A DNA stretch of 64,000 nucleotides, from NCBI GenBank assembly GCA_033439255.1, contig CM065879.1, forward strand, positions 1,716,501-1,780,500. Direction: 5' to 3'. Below are positions 43,021-53,462 of this stretch, piece after piece; position 1 is the stretch's first letter, and each line of letters starts with the position of its first letter. Origin of the DNA: Hericium rajendrae (taxonomy: Eukaryota; Basidiomycota; Agaricomycetes; Russulales; Hericiaceae). Under the pieces are notes generated by a model, which ran no database searches, was not told where the DNA came from, and saw only the letters and a program-made list of their open reading frames with translations. The position numbers and the translations under genes were made by a program.

Positions 43021-45081
43021 TCAAGCGGGAATGCATCGCGATAGAGGAGGACGATCTGGGATCACTGCTGGTGGGTTCTGATGGAAAGCGAGATGGTCAA
43101 GGAAAATGATATCACTGTCGTCGACTAAAGGTGCCCTGAGCGAACTTGACGTGGATCTGAAAAGCGACTGGAGAAATGACACTGAAAGCGGTGGAGTGAT
43201 GGAAAACGGAGGTCGACAGTCGGCAGGTATAGGCTTGGACATTACAGGCGAGCTTGGAGTGGGTTCAGAGCCACCAACAAGGACTCCTGGGTGGAGATCA
43301 GGTTCTGAGACACCCTGGTGATCCCCCTGCAGGTCTGCGCATTGAGAAAGAAACTCTGCATCGGTAGAGACGGTAGAAGGAAGGGTAGATGAGCTGCTCG
43401 AGACTTGGTGCTTCTCTAAGTCCAATAGAAACAAGTTCGCTGGTGGTTCGCTTTGGGCGACGTTGAGCGCAGAGCGAACTTGAGTCTCTAACTGCTCGCA
43501 TTGGTCTCTGGATGACAGGAGAGGCCTCCTAGATGATGACACATGACGATCGACGAAGGATGGCCTCGACATATGGGCTGGCATCACTGCTGGCTCATGG
43601 AGCTGAGCAAGTTCGCCTCGAGCGTGGTAGGTGGTGAAGTCGAGTTGCATCTGATAGAGCTGAGCAAGCTGATGTCTGCCAGACTGGATCGGTGTCGAAA
43701 TGGAGAGGCCATGCCTTAGAAGATAGACTCGATCATCAAAGGACACTTGATCTGTGGTCGAAGGAAGGTCGCTGTGGGCGGACTTGTGCGGAGCAGGCAT
43801 TCGGTGGACAAAGGGAGCAGTTTGAGCGATGGTGCTGGGTGAAGACTGGTCTGGGGCATGCCAGGATGGGGTGCGCTGATAGAACTGGTCGAGACGAACT
43901 GCAATGGGATCACCTGAGACACCTCGAGGTAGCCAGGCCCCAGAAGGTAAAGTGATCTCGCCTCTGGTGTTGAACTTGCACTTGCCAGCCTTCAGGTACG
44001 TCTGAACTGCTGCGCACTGACGAAGGAAGTGACCATGGGCCCCACAGAAGCTGCAATGCCCAGGGGCAGTCCGAATACGCCGAGGCTGTCTGAAGGTCGT
44101 CGAAGGCGTACAGGAGGTTGCTGGCTGGACAGGAGGTGAAAATGTCGGTGGCTGGACCGTTCTAAGCAGGAGATTCGCTAATGAGGGTACATGCTCGCTT
44201 TTGATAGTGATTGTGGTGGCAGAACCCAAGACCACTGGTGGCGAACTCGCCAAAACGTTGGCAACTGGGTCATTACAGCTTGTATGAGGGTCAAGTGTGA
44301 TGCTGGTACCATGCAGAATGCGCTTAGCAGCATGATAGATGTCAATAATGGGGTAGGACTCGTCTGGATGGTGGTCTGGGTGCCTCTGGGTGAGATAGGC
44401 CTCAATCTGGTGGCAGAGTCGATCTGGAAGCGCTGAGAGGAAGAAATGCTGCTCCTCGAAAGCAGAGAGACGTCCCTGGTGCTTCAGGCAACGTGAAATG
44501 ACCAAAAACCGACGAAGAAATGCACCAAGTTCGCCTAAGGAGGACAAGTTCGCCTGAAGCGTCCTTCGAGCGAGAGCCACCAAATCCTGCCTGGACCAAA
44601 GGCCTCCTGCTTCGGAACCTGGATACAGCTTCTGGATCGCAGCCTTGAACTCGTTCCAAGTGCCTGTGCCAAAACTCGGTTCAGACTGCCAGAGATCCTG
44701 GGCATCTAACTCCGACAAAAGCCGGACTGCATGAGCCTTCTTCTCCAGATCGTCCTGGACCTGAAAGTGCTGAAAACAAAACTCCAGATCTGCAAAATAT
44801 GGTCCAAGTTCACGGGGATCGTCTCTGGCAAAACTGGGAGCACCGCTCTCTCCACGCATTGGCATGAATGCTGATGGCGTCATTGTAACAGAAGCAGCAG
44901 GACAGGGGTAATGTCGAGGATGAAAGTGAGCAGTAGTGATCGGGGGCACGCTAGAGCAATCAGGAACGATGGAGGTGACTCTGATGCGAGGAAAGTGAGC
45001 CTGAGATGGACTAGGGGTGATCAGGGGCGATGAGGAGCGACTTTGAGGCGATCTTGCTATGACTAGGGCAATGCGAGACAA
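43021..45081 (-). CDS. Gag-like frame of the nested LTR element
   Basis: Open frame of 686 codons. An early core resembles retrotransposon gag (LEFCFQHFQVQDDLEKKAH, AIQKLYPGSEAGG, LSALPDRLCHQIEAYLTQRH), followed by a single CCHC knuckle (CSFCGAHGHFLRQC) and a long Ser/Pro-rich tail. Part of a fossil retroelement; no separate host function is suggested. Confidence 0.8.
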   Translation of the reverse strand: MSRIALVIARSPQSRSSSPLITPSPSQAHFPRIRVTSIVPDCSSVPPITTAHFHPRHYPCPAASVTMTPSAFMPMRGESGAPSFARDDPRELGPYFADLEFCFQHFQVQDDLEKKAHAVRLLSELDAQDLWQSEPSFGTGTWNEFKAAIQKLYPGSEAGGLWSRQDLVALARRTLQANLSSLGELGAFLRRFLVISRCLKHQGRLSAFEEQHFFLSALPDRLCHQIEAYLTQRHPDHHPDESYPIIDIYHAAKRILHGTSITLDPHTSCNDPVANVLASSPPVVLGSATTITIKSEHVPSLANLLLRTVQPPTFSPPVQPATSCTPSTTFRQPRRIRTAPGHCSFCGAHGHFLRQCAAVQTYLKAGKCKFNTRGEITLPSGAWLPRGVSGDPIAVRLDQFYQRTPSWHAPDQSSPSTIAQTAPFVHRMPAPHKSAHSDLPSTTDQVSFDDRVYLLRHGLSISTPIQSGRHQLAQLYQMQLDFTTYHARGELAQLHEPAVMPAHMSRPSFVDRHVSSSRRPLLSSRDQCEQLETQVRSALNVAQSEPPANLFLLDLEKHQVSSSSSTLPSTVSTDAEFLSQCADLQGDHQGVSEPDLHPGVLVGGSEPTPSSPVMSKPIPADCRPPFSITPPLSVSFLQSLFRSTSSSLRAPLVDDSDIIFLDHLAFHQNPPAVIPDRPPLSRCIPA

Positions 45082-46445
45082 TTGGAAGGGACGAGTGAAG
45101 AGCCAAGGTGGTGGACGATGACCTGAGATGATAACCGATGATCTGGAATGCTGAAAAGCGATGAAAGGTGCTCAAAAGCGATGACAAATGCTCAAAAGCA
45201 ATAGAAGGCGATTCTGGGGCAACCAGAATGACGAGCGATAGGGAGAGATGATCCAAAGGGGCCAGGGGTGCTCCTGGGGTGATACGACCTGGAAAAGCAA
45301 TGAGAAACTGCTAAAAGCAACCAATGTCGCCGACAGCAGGTCAAGATCGCCAGCGGAAATCTAAAACAAAAGAAAGCAAGTAGGGGCCAAAAAAATGACC
45401 TGAGAGCGACTCGAGAGGCTCCTGAACGTCGATGGTGACTTTGGGATGGACTGTAAGCGGTCTGGACACAACTGGCTCAACCTGAAAGAAACAAGACTCC
45501 TCTGCAACCAATGGAGAGTGCTAGGGATGCTGGGGCGACCTTCCCTAAGACAAAATGCGATAAGTCGATGGGAGACGGCTCCTGAATGAAAGACAGTGAT
45601 AGGAGTGATCAATAGGAACCCTGGGGCAAAGAAAAGTGACTCAAAGCACTGGAAGGTGATAGGAGGAGGAGCTGATGCAAGCTATGGGGTACAGAGGCAC
45701 CTCCAAGGCGAGTCTGAGCAACAGAAGGGAGCTGGGATGACTCAATGGTGTGAAGAGGTCGCCGAAGGGGATATAAGGGCAATCCTGGATGACCTAAGAT
45801 GCTGAAAGCTGGCTGCGACCTAGTACGCTATCGGCGACTCTGTGGCAACAGTGCTAGGAGATGCTCCTGGGTGCTAAAAAGGCAAAAGAGAGTGATTGAA
45901 GACCAACCAATGCCGTCAAAATGCGATCTGGAGTGACCAAACGGAGTGAGAAGCGATGCTAGGCAGTAGAAGATGCTGGGGACTGAGTCCGCCTAAGGCA
46001 ACCTTGAGGCGAGCTGAGACGATCTGAGGTGATCAAGGGACGATCAAAGACGATTGGAGTGACCTAAAGACAACGAAGAAAGGCAGGAGGTGACAGGAGG
46101 TGATAGGAGATGACCCAGAACGATCTGAGCCAGTACAGGGCACTGGAGAGAGATGGAGGATGGTCCTGGGCGACAAAAAGCGACTCTGGAAGGGACAGGA
46201 TGGTGGAAAGCGACAGGAGGCAATCAGGTGCGACGAATGGTGATGAGAACCGATTGGAAAGCTCTGCAACCAATGGCGATCTTGAAGAATGCACCAAGGC
46301 CGCCTAAGGCGATAGCGAGCGAGAATGTGATGGAGAGCAAAAATGCGATGTCCTGACCTCGATGGCAGTCTTGACCCGATAGAGGCTACGCCTGGGTACA
46401 CCCCTCACTGTTTTGAGTATGGAACCCTCGCGGTGGGCTCCAAAA
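45082..46445. other. Non-coding leader of the nested LTR element
   Basis: 1.36 kb without a convincing frame. Composed of degenerate short units rich in gatctgaggcgatc-, gatgctggg- and gcgac-like words with strong purine bias on the plus strand, suggesting expansion of small repeats. Confidence 0.6.
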
Positions 46446-47266
46446 TGATGTGTGGACCCTGGGAATGGAGGCGGCAGCCAAAACCAAAACCAACAGAGTA
46501 CCGGGGGGTGCGAGGGGACCAAGTATCTCAAGTGAGGAGTGAGGTGAGGGCAGCTGAGGGTCACTGCAGCAGGAACGATGGAACGACTGGTTCGCTAAGG
46601 GCGAGTCTGAGGCGATCTGGTGATAAGCGGCTGGGAAGGATGAGGAACGGCTGTAGAATGACAAGGAGAATGACGAGACACACGGGTCTCCGATATGACG
46701 GACTAATCCTAGAGAAAAGGACTGAAAAGCGGCTGATATGACTGAATCTGACGAACGACGCTGCGGGCAGACTGGCCTAAAGAGGGCGAACTTGTCTAAA
46801 GTCCGGGGAACGATGAGAACAACAGTGAGAGAGACTTCTGAGGTCTGAGCTCTGAGGGGGAAAGGTGCACTGGGGGGTTCTATTCGAAGCTGGGACTCTG
46901 TCTACCATGCAAGTAAGAAACTTGCCCTTGGCGGTCTCAGGTGATCTCGGACTCGGCTGCTCTATGGTACATCTATGGTCCGAAACCATCAAAAGGCGGC
47001 ATCCAGGCATCCTGTACAACACAGACCCGGTACCATAATGCCAGCAACCTGATTGGCTCACCAAAACCGCTGAGGACGACCTGGAGCGAACTTGAGGAAA
47101 CCTCGGTGAGGCCTGCAGTAGCTGACAACTCCTGAGATGAGGGACATCACTGCTCTGAGCGGGGTTGGTGGGTGAGGAGCTGGAAGCTGGATGGGAGTGA
47201 AGGGGAACTGCATGGGAGATGGTGAGATGAGGTCTGACGTTGCTGAACACAGCTTGAGGCGTATCA
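46446..47266 (-). repeat. LTR (5' LTR in element orientation)
   Basis: Nearly identical to 42060-42882; its inner edge is followed by the primer-binding-like site. Confidence 0.9.
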
Positions 47267-49104
47267 ACGCATACGACAATTTTGACGTGCAAATGAACGT
47301 GTCGATGCCAACAATGGATGCGGGTGGAAGCAACCTGATTCACTTGACGTCCGGGGATCTGCTACGGTTGGACCACGGCATTACTCTTGAAGATTTGCAT
47401 TGCTCTGCAGAGCTATGGGAAAGCTCACCTTTGAATGACCTCACTACAAAATCCTCTTACCCTGACTTCGTAAATCTTCAGTCCACCAGCCATCTTCGTA
47501 AACTACACCCTGAAACACCCGATGAACGGGGACACACGCGGTGCGACCGTTTCAATGCATGGCAGTTCCTGTACGACCTATGCCATCATGGTCCAGAATA
47601 CTTCCATCAGTTTCAAGGCTCTATTGGTGAGCCCGAGTCCGTGGAGCAAATACCAGTGACCAAGCTGTATCATGTACCTGCCCGGGCAATGGATATCAAT
47701 CAGTCAAAAGTCTCTGGAAATCTCGAGGCAATACAAAACCTTCTGCAACAAGGCGGAGTTGGCGATCCTAATGACGACGAGGACGCACTGTACGAGAACA
47801 ACGTTGTCGACATATCAGAATATGTGGTGCTCGTTCACGGTGATCTCAGCACTTACGAACGAGTACAGTCCGTTATGGATCGCCGCTCTGACGAGGAGAC
47901 ACCGTGGCGATGGTTTCAATACGTCGTCTTTGTGCTTGGGCTATTTCACTTGAAGATGGCTGCCGCCGATGCCGTGTGGCGCATCTTCATATCCAAAGCC
48001 CTTGCACGAGAGGACGTGAACTGCCTCATGGCATTCGTCGGCGTATTACGAGCTGGCGAAACGGGAAAGATCGGGTCAAAACCAAAGTTTCGACAGATGC
48101 ATGAGGTCATCCGCCATACGGGAACCGTCCTGCGACTCGATGCGTGGCGCGTGGCAGTCCGACGACACAACAGAAATATCACCAGCCTTGAGCTTTTTGC
48201 CAAAACAAAACCATCCCTAGAGGACTTGCAGGATCTCGTGCTGGAACTCAATGACAATTTCGTCGTGGGAAAGATGGATTTGTTCGAAGCTAGGCTGAAC
48301 TCGAACTCCGAGCAGGACAAGCAGCTAGAAAATAATGCACTCCTTCATCAATATTGTCTTCTATATGAAGAACTGACTTACGCGATGAACGTGGGGGATA
48401 TTGGCCGTGTCGAGACGGTGTTCCTCCCTTGGATTTACCTCTTTAAGGCAAGCGGGAAGCACAAATACGCGGCGCAAATGACGCGCTTCTTAACCGATGT
48501 GCATTTTCGCTATCCTGAGGGCCTTCGGTGAGAACAATACCATAACGAGCACATAGCCATACTCACACACGACATCAGGAAGGCAGTGCGATACAACATG
48601 CTTGTAAATCCCACTGGAAAACCGCACCAGTTCCGAGGTGTCGATTGGGTTGTCGAACTGAATAATCTGTTCACAAAGGTTAGTAGCGTCAGTCTCGCTC
48701 CCATCTCTGCCGCTTATCATGAGCCCCAGGACAAGCATAGTGGTACCGGGCCCAACCATACTAAAGACAAAATCATCTCGGAATCCCCCCTGATATTGGT
48801 CTATCGGAACTGCCATGCCAATATCGAGAAGAACTTCAAACTGAGCGGACTATCCGGTGCTCATGCTGACAAAGACATGCGCCGGACATTCAGCAAGCTG
48901 AGTAAATATATGAAGGAAAACGGAACCAATGAATATGTTGCCGGCCGCAAAACAACATACGAAATCCTAGACATGATTGACAGAGGTCTAGAGCCAGAGA
49001 ACAAAAACATTTATATGGGCGAAGACGGTGCAGAGAATGACGAAGTTGACGAAGGACTTGGTCCCATTACCGCTGACGACCTCAGCGTGGATGCGCTGCT
49101 GTAA
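47267..49104 (+). CDS. DUF6589-family protein, core and C-terminus (candidate transposase)
   Basis: The frame resumes right after the LTR element with YDNFDVQMNVSMPTMD and continues as one long exon to about 48528. Core landmarks are HLTSGDLLRLDH, VVLVHGDLSTYERVQSVMDR, WRWFQYVVFVLGLFHLKMAA and FVGVLRAGETGKI. After an intron with donor at CGgtgaga comes NMLVNPTGKPHQFRGVDW, GPNHTKDKIISESPLILVY and HADKDMRRTFSKLSKYMKEN, the most conserved DUF6589 block. It ends ITADDLSVDALL. Conserved acidic positions (YDNFD, HGDLST) and the FHLKM motif suggest an RNase-H-like fold of a DDE/D enzyme; that is inference. A second intron near 48680-48742 is not resolved. Confidence 0.8.
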
Positions 49105-49188
49105 TACGCAATCGCGTAAGTTGTTGGTTCTAGAGACCGAGTCGTACTTACTGCTTACCTAGAATTGTGGACCATGGTTGTTACCGCC

Positions 49189-49918
49189 TCAGTTGCCGTA
49201 AAATTTCTTCGGCGGTATTGATTGGGGAATATAAGCTGGTGGCAGTGACGGTAGGTTTACTGAACGCATGTACTCGTAGTAAGCATGCACATGCACCGGT
49301 AATGGAGCAGCCGATTGCGATGACGGGGTGCCAGGCGACGAGGGCTCAGGCGATGTAATAGGTGCGTGATGATTTGTTTGTGGATCCGGCTGGGGATGAG
49401 GGGGCGGCAGGTCAGGTCCACCACTTGATTCTACCGCCGTCGTTGCTGCATGAATAACTATGTCACCGGGGAGTTCCTGCATGGCAGAAGTGGATTGTTG
49501 AGGAGCCGTACGAAGAGGATGGTATTCGAGATGGTCAGCGTCTGGATCGGTGGACGCCGCTCGTCATAGGACCGGACGAGGGCGAGGGCGAGGGCGGGAA
49601 CGAGGCAGCGGTGGCAGCGGTACCAGCGGCGGATGGCGTACATCGCCTGGATCAACGGATGGTGCTGCAGCATGCTCTTCGAGATCATCAATTGGTTCTA
49701 GATCAGCGGACATCGCCCGTCTTGGAACTGGACGAGGGCGGGGACGCGGCGGCGGTGACGGCGGCGGCGACGGATGACCTTCGTCACCTGAATCAATGGA
49801 TGGCACTCTCGAGTGGCCTTCGAGATTGGCCCCAGACGTAGGTGGAGTGGGGAGTGGGCGTTGAGCACGAGGACGAGGCGGTGAACCAGACGCGGCACCA
49901 TCGTCATTGGGTATGTTC
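49189..49918 (-). other. Proline/arginine-rich coding-like tail after the RecQ gene
   Basis: On the minus strand this region reads PSIDSGDEGHPSPPPSPPPR, then SVDPGDVRHPPLVPLPP and a third, shifted unit, followed by an exon-like MQELPGDIVIHAATTAVESS that ends PKKFYGN at 49189. The three units are a degenerate minisatellite of about 130 bp. It may be the disordered C-terminus of the RecQ protein in a spliced frame, or a separate small gene. The last zinc-knuckle exon of RecQ could not be joined to it with certainty. Confidence 0.4.
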
Positions 49919-52367
49919 TCATTGAACGAGCTTGCCGCACGCCGCGGATGTAGCGGACACAGCAGATTTCGGGCTGACCATTGCTGTTAGCCCTCGATCG
50001 CCTACAAGAAAGGACGAATGAAGAGCTAGCTCACCAGTATGACCAACTTGCTTGCACCTCCCGCATTTCCGCGTCACAATCGGACGTATTCGTACCTCGT
50101 TCGCCTCATTGGAGATCGCCTGTCTCGGGGCAAGTGGAGGGCGGATGAGTGGTGCAGATGTCATTAGTTGAGGCGCGGGGAAAACCTTGGCAACGATGTC
50201 GACGACAGCAGCTTGGTCTTCGTCGGTGGCTCTCCATTGTGTCTCCTTGCACAGCTGATCCGGCGACAGGATCTTCTGCACACGGGCACAGTCGACGATG
50301 CGCTTGAGCACCGCGTTCGACATAAATGCACTCGGCCCTAAGTCTTGCAGCTGAGCTTGACCGAGTTCGTCGACCGTCCGTCGCTTGTGGAACGCATGGA
50401 GGTCGAGGCTCAAAGTCTTCTCCCTCTCCATCATCTTGTACGTCGCGTCCACCTTCCACGACCGGCAGGGCTGTTTCGGCTTGGGCAGCGCTGTAGTCGG
50501 AGTATGTGCGAAGTTGACAAAAGCGTCGGGGTTGCAGAGCTCACAGCAAACTTTAGGAGGGGTGATGTGGCACCGTGGGCAGCCCGTCGGTAAGTCGCTT
50601 CGACATCGAAGATGATTGGACTCTAATTATGTAACAGTCAGCCTTATTACCGCCGTCACGCCCCAGCAACTTCATCCGTGCTCACCTGCCTCGTCCTTCA
50701 TGAAGAACGCTGTAATCGGTACGCAGAAGCAGCGATGGGAACGCGATCTTGCATTGACGAGGTTGTCCATCTCTGGGGTGAGTTCCTGTGGTTTCTTCGG
50801 GTTTGCGCGCATTGACACATCTCGCTCTATGGCTTGCCGCGATTCTTTGAACGTGTCGCGCAGTCTCCTCACCTGCAGCTGATGAATCTCTTGCCGACTT
50901 TGGACATTGTCGAGTCTAGGTATGTCAGCCCCTTCCATTTCGACATCCATCCCCTCCTCACCCTCCGAATCCGAGCTATCCGGGCCATCGCCTGCATCAC
51001 TCTCTGGCGCTGGGATTTCTGCCCTGGACGAACCTGCACCCGCCTGTCCTGTGGCCTGCCTCTTAGCCGCTCTCTGTCCACTGGCCTCCGTTGCTGCCTT
51101 GCGCTTCGCCTGGCGCCCCGCCTCCCTTTTCTCAGACGCTGCCACCTTCTTGGCTCGTTCATCGTCGAACCATCGTGGTTCCGCAAACAGGACCGCTTTC
51201 GCTGTTCGCGATGGGTCCCGTGCGGCGCGACCGAAACGCTGCCATAGCGTTCGCATGTCACAGCTGGCGCGCCATTGAACCACGAGGTCAATGTCGGGCA
51301 CGTCGACGCCCTAATTATAATATCGGGTCAGTTTGAGTCATGCGCTTATCGTTTGAAGACTCACCATCCCAAATGAATCGGTGCAGTAGAGTCCCCAAAC
51401 CCCTCCTTGCTTGTACTTTCCCTGCGCCTTGTCACGAAACTGAGAGGACATCTCAGAATTGAACCACCGTATGTGGCATCGTAGGTGTGGTGGCAACCGC
51501 TTTCGCAAAGCCTTAGAGGCAGCCACCGACTCAGCTATGCTGTCGAAGAAGACCAGGAATTTCGGGATCTTGTCGCCAGGCTTCCACGCTTCCGGGATGA
51601 GGAAGTCCAGATCGGCATAGCTGCGCATGCTATGTTCCATCTTGCGGACAGTGAGGTCAATATTTGGCCGATCATTCGAGCGCCAGAACTGGAGAAGGCA
51701 ATCCCGCCGTATCTGTAACGTATCCATCACTTCCTTAAGTGAGCTGTCGTCTAGTGTTGCTGATGTCACATAGAATGGGATATCTCGAGGCAATATATAC
51801 CACAATCGTGCCGCGTCCTTGTACGCTGGGCGAAAGCTACCCCAGCTTGACTCGCCGATACAGTGACCTTCGTCCCAGATAACGCTAATTATCTGAGATG
51901 CGAACACGTCATTGGCAAGGAGTTTCATGAAGCCTCCATCCTTCTTTAGCAGTTCTTCGGGGCTAGTAATGACAGCGCGATGCTTCCCATATTCAATTGC
52001 CTGGGTGCTATGATATCAGCTTATGTTGTGTGCATGATCAATGACTGACCCTGAAGTTTTCGTGGGTAGAATTGTCTGCGCTGATGGCAATCCCTTCGAT
52101 ACCGGCCTTTGCGAGCTGCGCCTGCTGTTGCTTTCCCAGTATATTGAGAGGCGTGACTACGATCTGGATGCCTTTCCGGAATAGTAGAGGCATCCAAAAT
52201 GTGAGTGTCTTTCCGGACCCTGTACCAGCCACGGAGATCACATCCTTCCCGCGGCACATGAGAGCTTGGGTGATTTCGGCTTGCCATAGGCATGGATTAA
52301 TACCGAAGACTTCGTGGGTCTTCTGTCGAATCTCAGATACTGATGGAAGCACCGGAGTTGATGCCAT
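49919..52367 (-). CDS. RecQ-like DNA helicase with cysteine-rich end, transposon-borne
   Basis: Starts MASTPVLPSVSEIRQKTHEV. Motifs in order: FGINPCLWQAEITQAL (motif 0), VAGTGSGKTLTFW (Walker A), IVVTPLNILGKQQQ (Ia), VITSPEELLKKDGG, VIWDEGHCIGES then WGSFRPAY (motif II and the RecQ aromatic loop), YVTSATLDD (III), FLVFFDSIAES (IV), YCTDSFGMGVDVPDIDLV (V, across an intron) and WQRFGRAARDP (VI). A Lys/Arg/Ala-rich linker follows, then a Cys cluster (CPRCHITPPKVCCELC) and the knuckle-like CGRCKQVGH. Variants DEGH for DEAH and GRAARD for GRAGRD mark a diverged RecQ branch. It converges with DUF6589 inside the same TIRs, so probably serves transposition. Confidence 0.85.
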
Positions 52368-52521
52368 AGTGAAAGAAGTTGAGAAGCGGTGGGTGGTTGG
52401 TAATGAGCCGAGGTGTAACCATCAGTCCGCTCACACTGTCAGGTCGCGTCGCGCTAGTAAACCATCAGTATAGTCAACGGACGCGTCGACGCGACTGATC
52501 ACGGGCACGTGACTGGTGGAC

Positions 52522-52794
52522 ATTACATCAGCCCGACCCTTCCCCGACCCGTCTGTGGACCGCGGTGGCTGAGGGTGGCTGAATGTTTGTAAATGTTTTG
52601 TGCCAGCCGTCGCTGAAGGGTAAGGGCAGTTTGGGTTTCGGAGTTGTTGCTGAGTGAGTGGAGTTTCATTGAGTTTTAATTTCGATCCTAATTTAGGTAC
52701 ATGTTCGCACACCAATACACAAGTCGTGTTTCTCCTATTCCTCCGGGTCACTAGCAATTCCCTTACCCTGAGGCGGCGGATGGGACGGAGCCTG
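52522..52794 (-). repeat. Right terminal inverted repeat (273 bp)
   Basis: Mirror of 40809-41081. It also covers the likely promoter region of the RecQ gene, which starts 155 bp inside. Confidence 0.95.
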
Positions 52795-52803
52795 ATATAA
52801 CAT
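52795..52803. repeat. 9 bp target-site duplication, right copy
   Basis: ATATAACAT directly after the right terminus CCTG, identical to 40800-40808. Confidence 0.9.
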
Positions 52804-52843
52804 TAGCTTAGAGAACTCGAGTCGTGTTATCAGCCGCGATGTA

Positions 52844-53462
52844 CCTCCAAAAATATACTACAGGTAGTACTCAAATATAAACCTGTGAGCATGTGGTTCA
52901 GAGTTGATAGGACAACTCACAAAAAGAACGGGCAGCTGAGCGTCTGCAGCCGTATTCGTCGGCTTGATGACATTAATGGTGAGGCCTGGTAGAACATGAG
53001 TTTATCATCACAGATGAAACACCTCGAAGCACTCACAATCTTCGCCGTCGAATGTAGTGATACCAGAGAATACAGCTTCGAGATACTGTACAGTCTCGGG
53101 TGGTAACTCTGGCGATATCGCAACGGGAGTGGCTTGCTGAGGACAACTTGGGCCGAACGAAGTAGCATTCTGGACTCCATTATATGGATCGTTTGGCTTC
53201 GGCAAACGGAAGCGTAGGTCGCCAACGCTAACGAGACGACTGTCAACACGCATGCAAGCAAGAAATTTGAAAACAGGACGTACGGCGGCTGGGCGAACGG
53301 GATCCCGAGGAACTGAGTAACATTGCCAGAAGCTTCGCCAATGAATGTACCATTGTCAAGCTGGATGGTAGGCCCGGCATCCCGTGTGTCTAGCACGGCG
53401 CAGGTAGAAGCTGACCTGAGAGCCAGAAGCCCAATGATGGCGTTAGTGCGTCGAAGTAACAT
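52844..53462 (-). CDS. Type-B carboxylesterase copy 2, 5' portion
   Basis: Starts MLLRRTNAIIGLLALRSAST (signal peptide), then DAGPTIQLDNGTFIGEASGN and TQFLGIPFAQPP. The next exons give LRFPKPNDPYNGVQNATSFG, CPQQATPVAISPELPPETVQ and YLEAVFSG, and a micro-exon YIFGG at about 52845-52862. Each matches the copy at 12979-15395 in order and intron position. The rest of the gene is on the far side of the 12 kb transposon. Confidence 0.8.

Larger units (their letters stand above)
42060..47266 (-). mobile_element. Gag-only LTR retrotransposon nested in the DUF6589 gene
   Basis: Fossil LTR element of 5,207 bp in minus orientation, flanked by a 4 bp duplication (acgc at 42056-42059 and 47267-47270). 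LTRs of 823 and 821 bp begin TGAT and end ATCA and differ at about 1% of sites by eye, so it is young. Parts: primer-binding-like TGGAGCCCACCGCG next to the 5' LTR (about 46425-46443), a long leader, one gag-like frame, and a purine tract TTGGGGGGAGAA next to the 3' LTR. No pol-like frame is seen, so it resembles non-autonomous TR-GAG elements of the Ty3/gypsy type. It looks whole for that type. Confidence 0.85.
40809..52794. mobile_element. 12 kb TIR DNA transposon carrying DUF6589 and RecQ genes
   Basis: The 11,986 bp element has 273 bp terminal inverted repeats (40809-41081 and 52522-52794) that differ at about two positions by eye, beginning CAGGCTCCGTCCCATCC. It is flanked by a perfect 9 bp duplication, ATATAACAT. 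Cargo: a plus-strand DUF6589 gene (41146-49104, interrupted) and a minus-strand RecQ-like helicase (49919-52367), convergent. A 5.2 kb LTR element is nested at 42060-47266; without it the transposon would be about 6.8 kb. It sits in an intron of a carboxylesterase. TSD length recalls Mutator (9) or hAT/KDZ (8), but neither type of transposase is seen. Near-identical TIRs mean recent insertion. Confidence 0.9.

Noticed and set aside
40809-52794. Calling the 12 kb element a KDZ, hAT or Mutator transposon from its duplication length
   Set aside because: None of the corresponding transposases is recognisable; the only non-helicase gene belongs to DUF6589.
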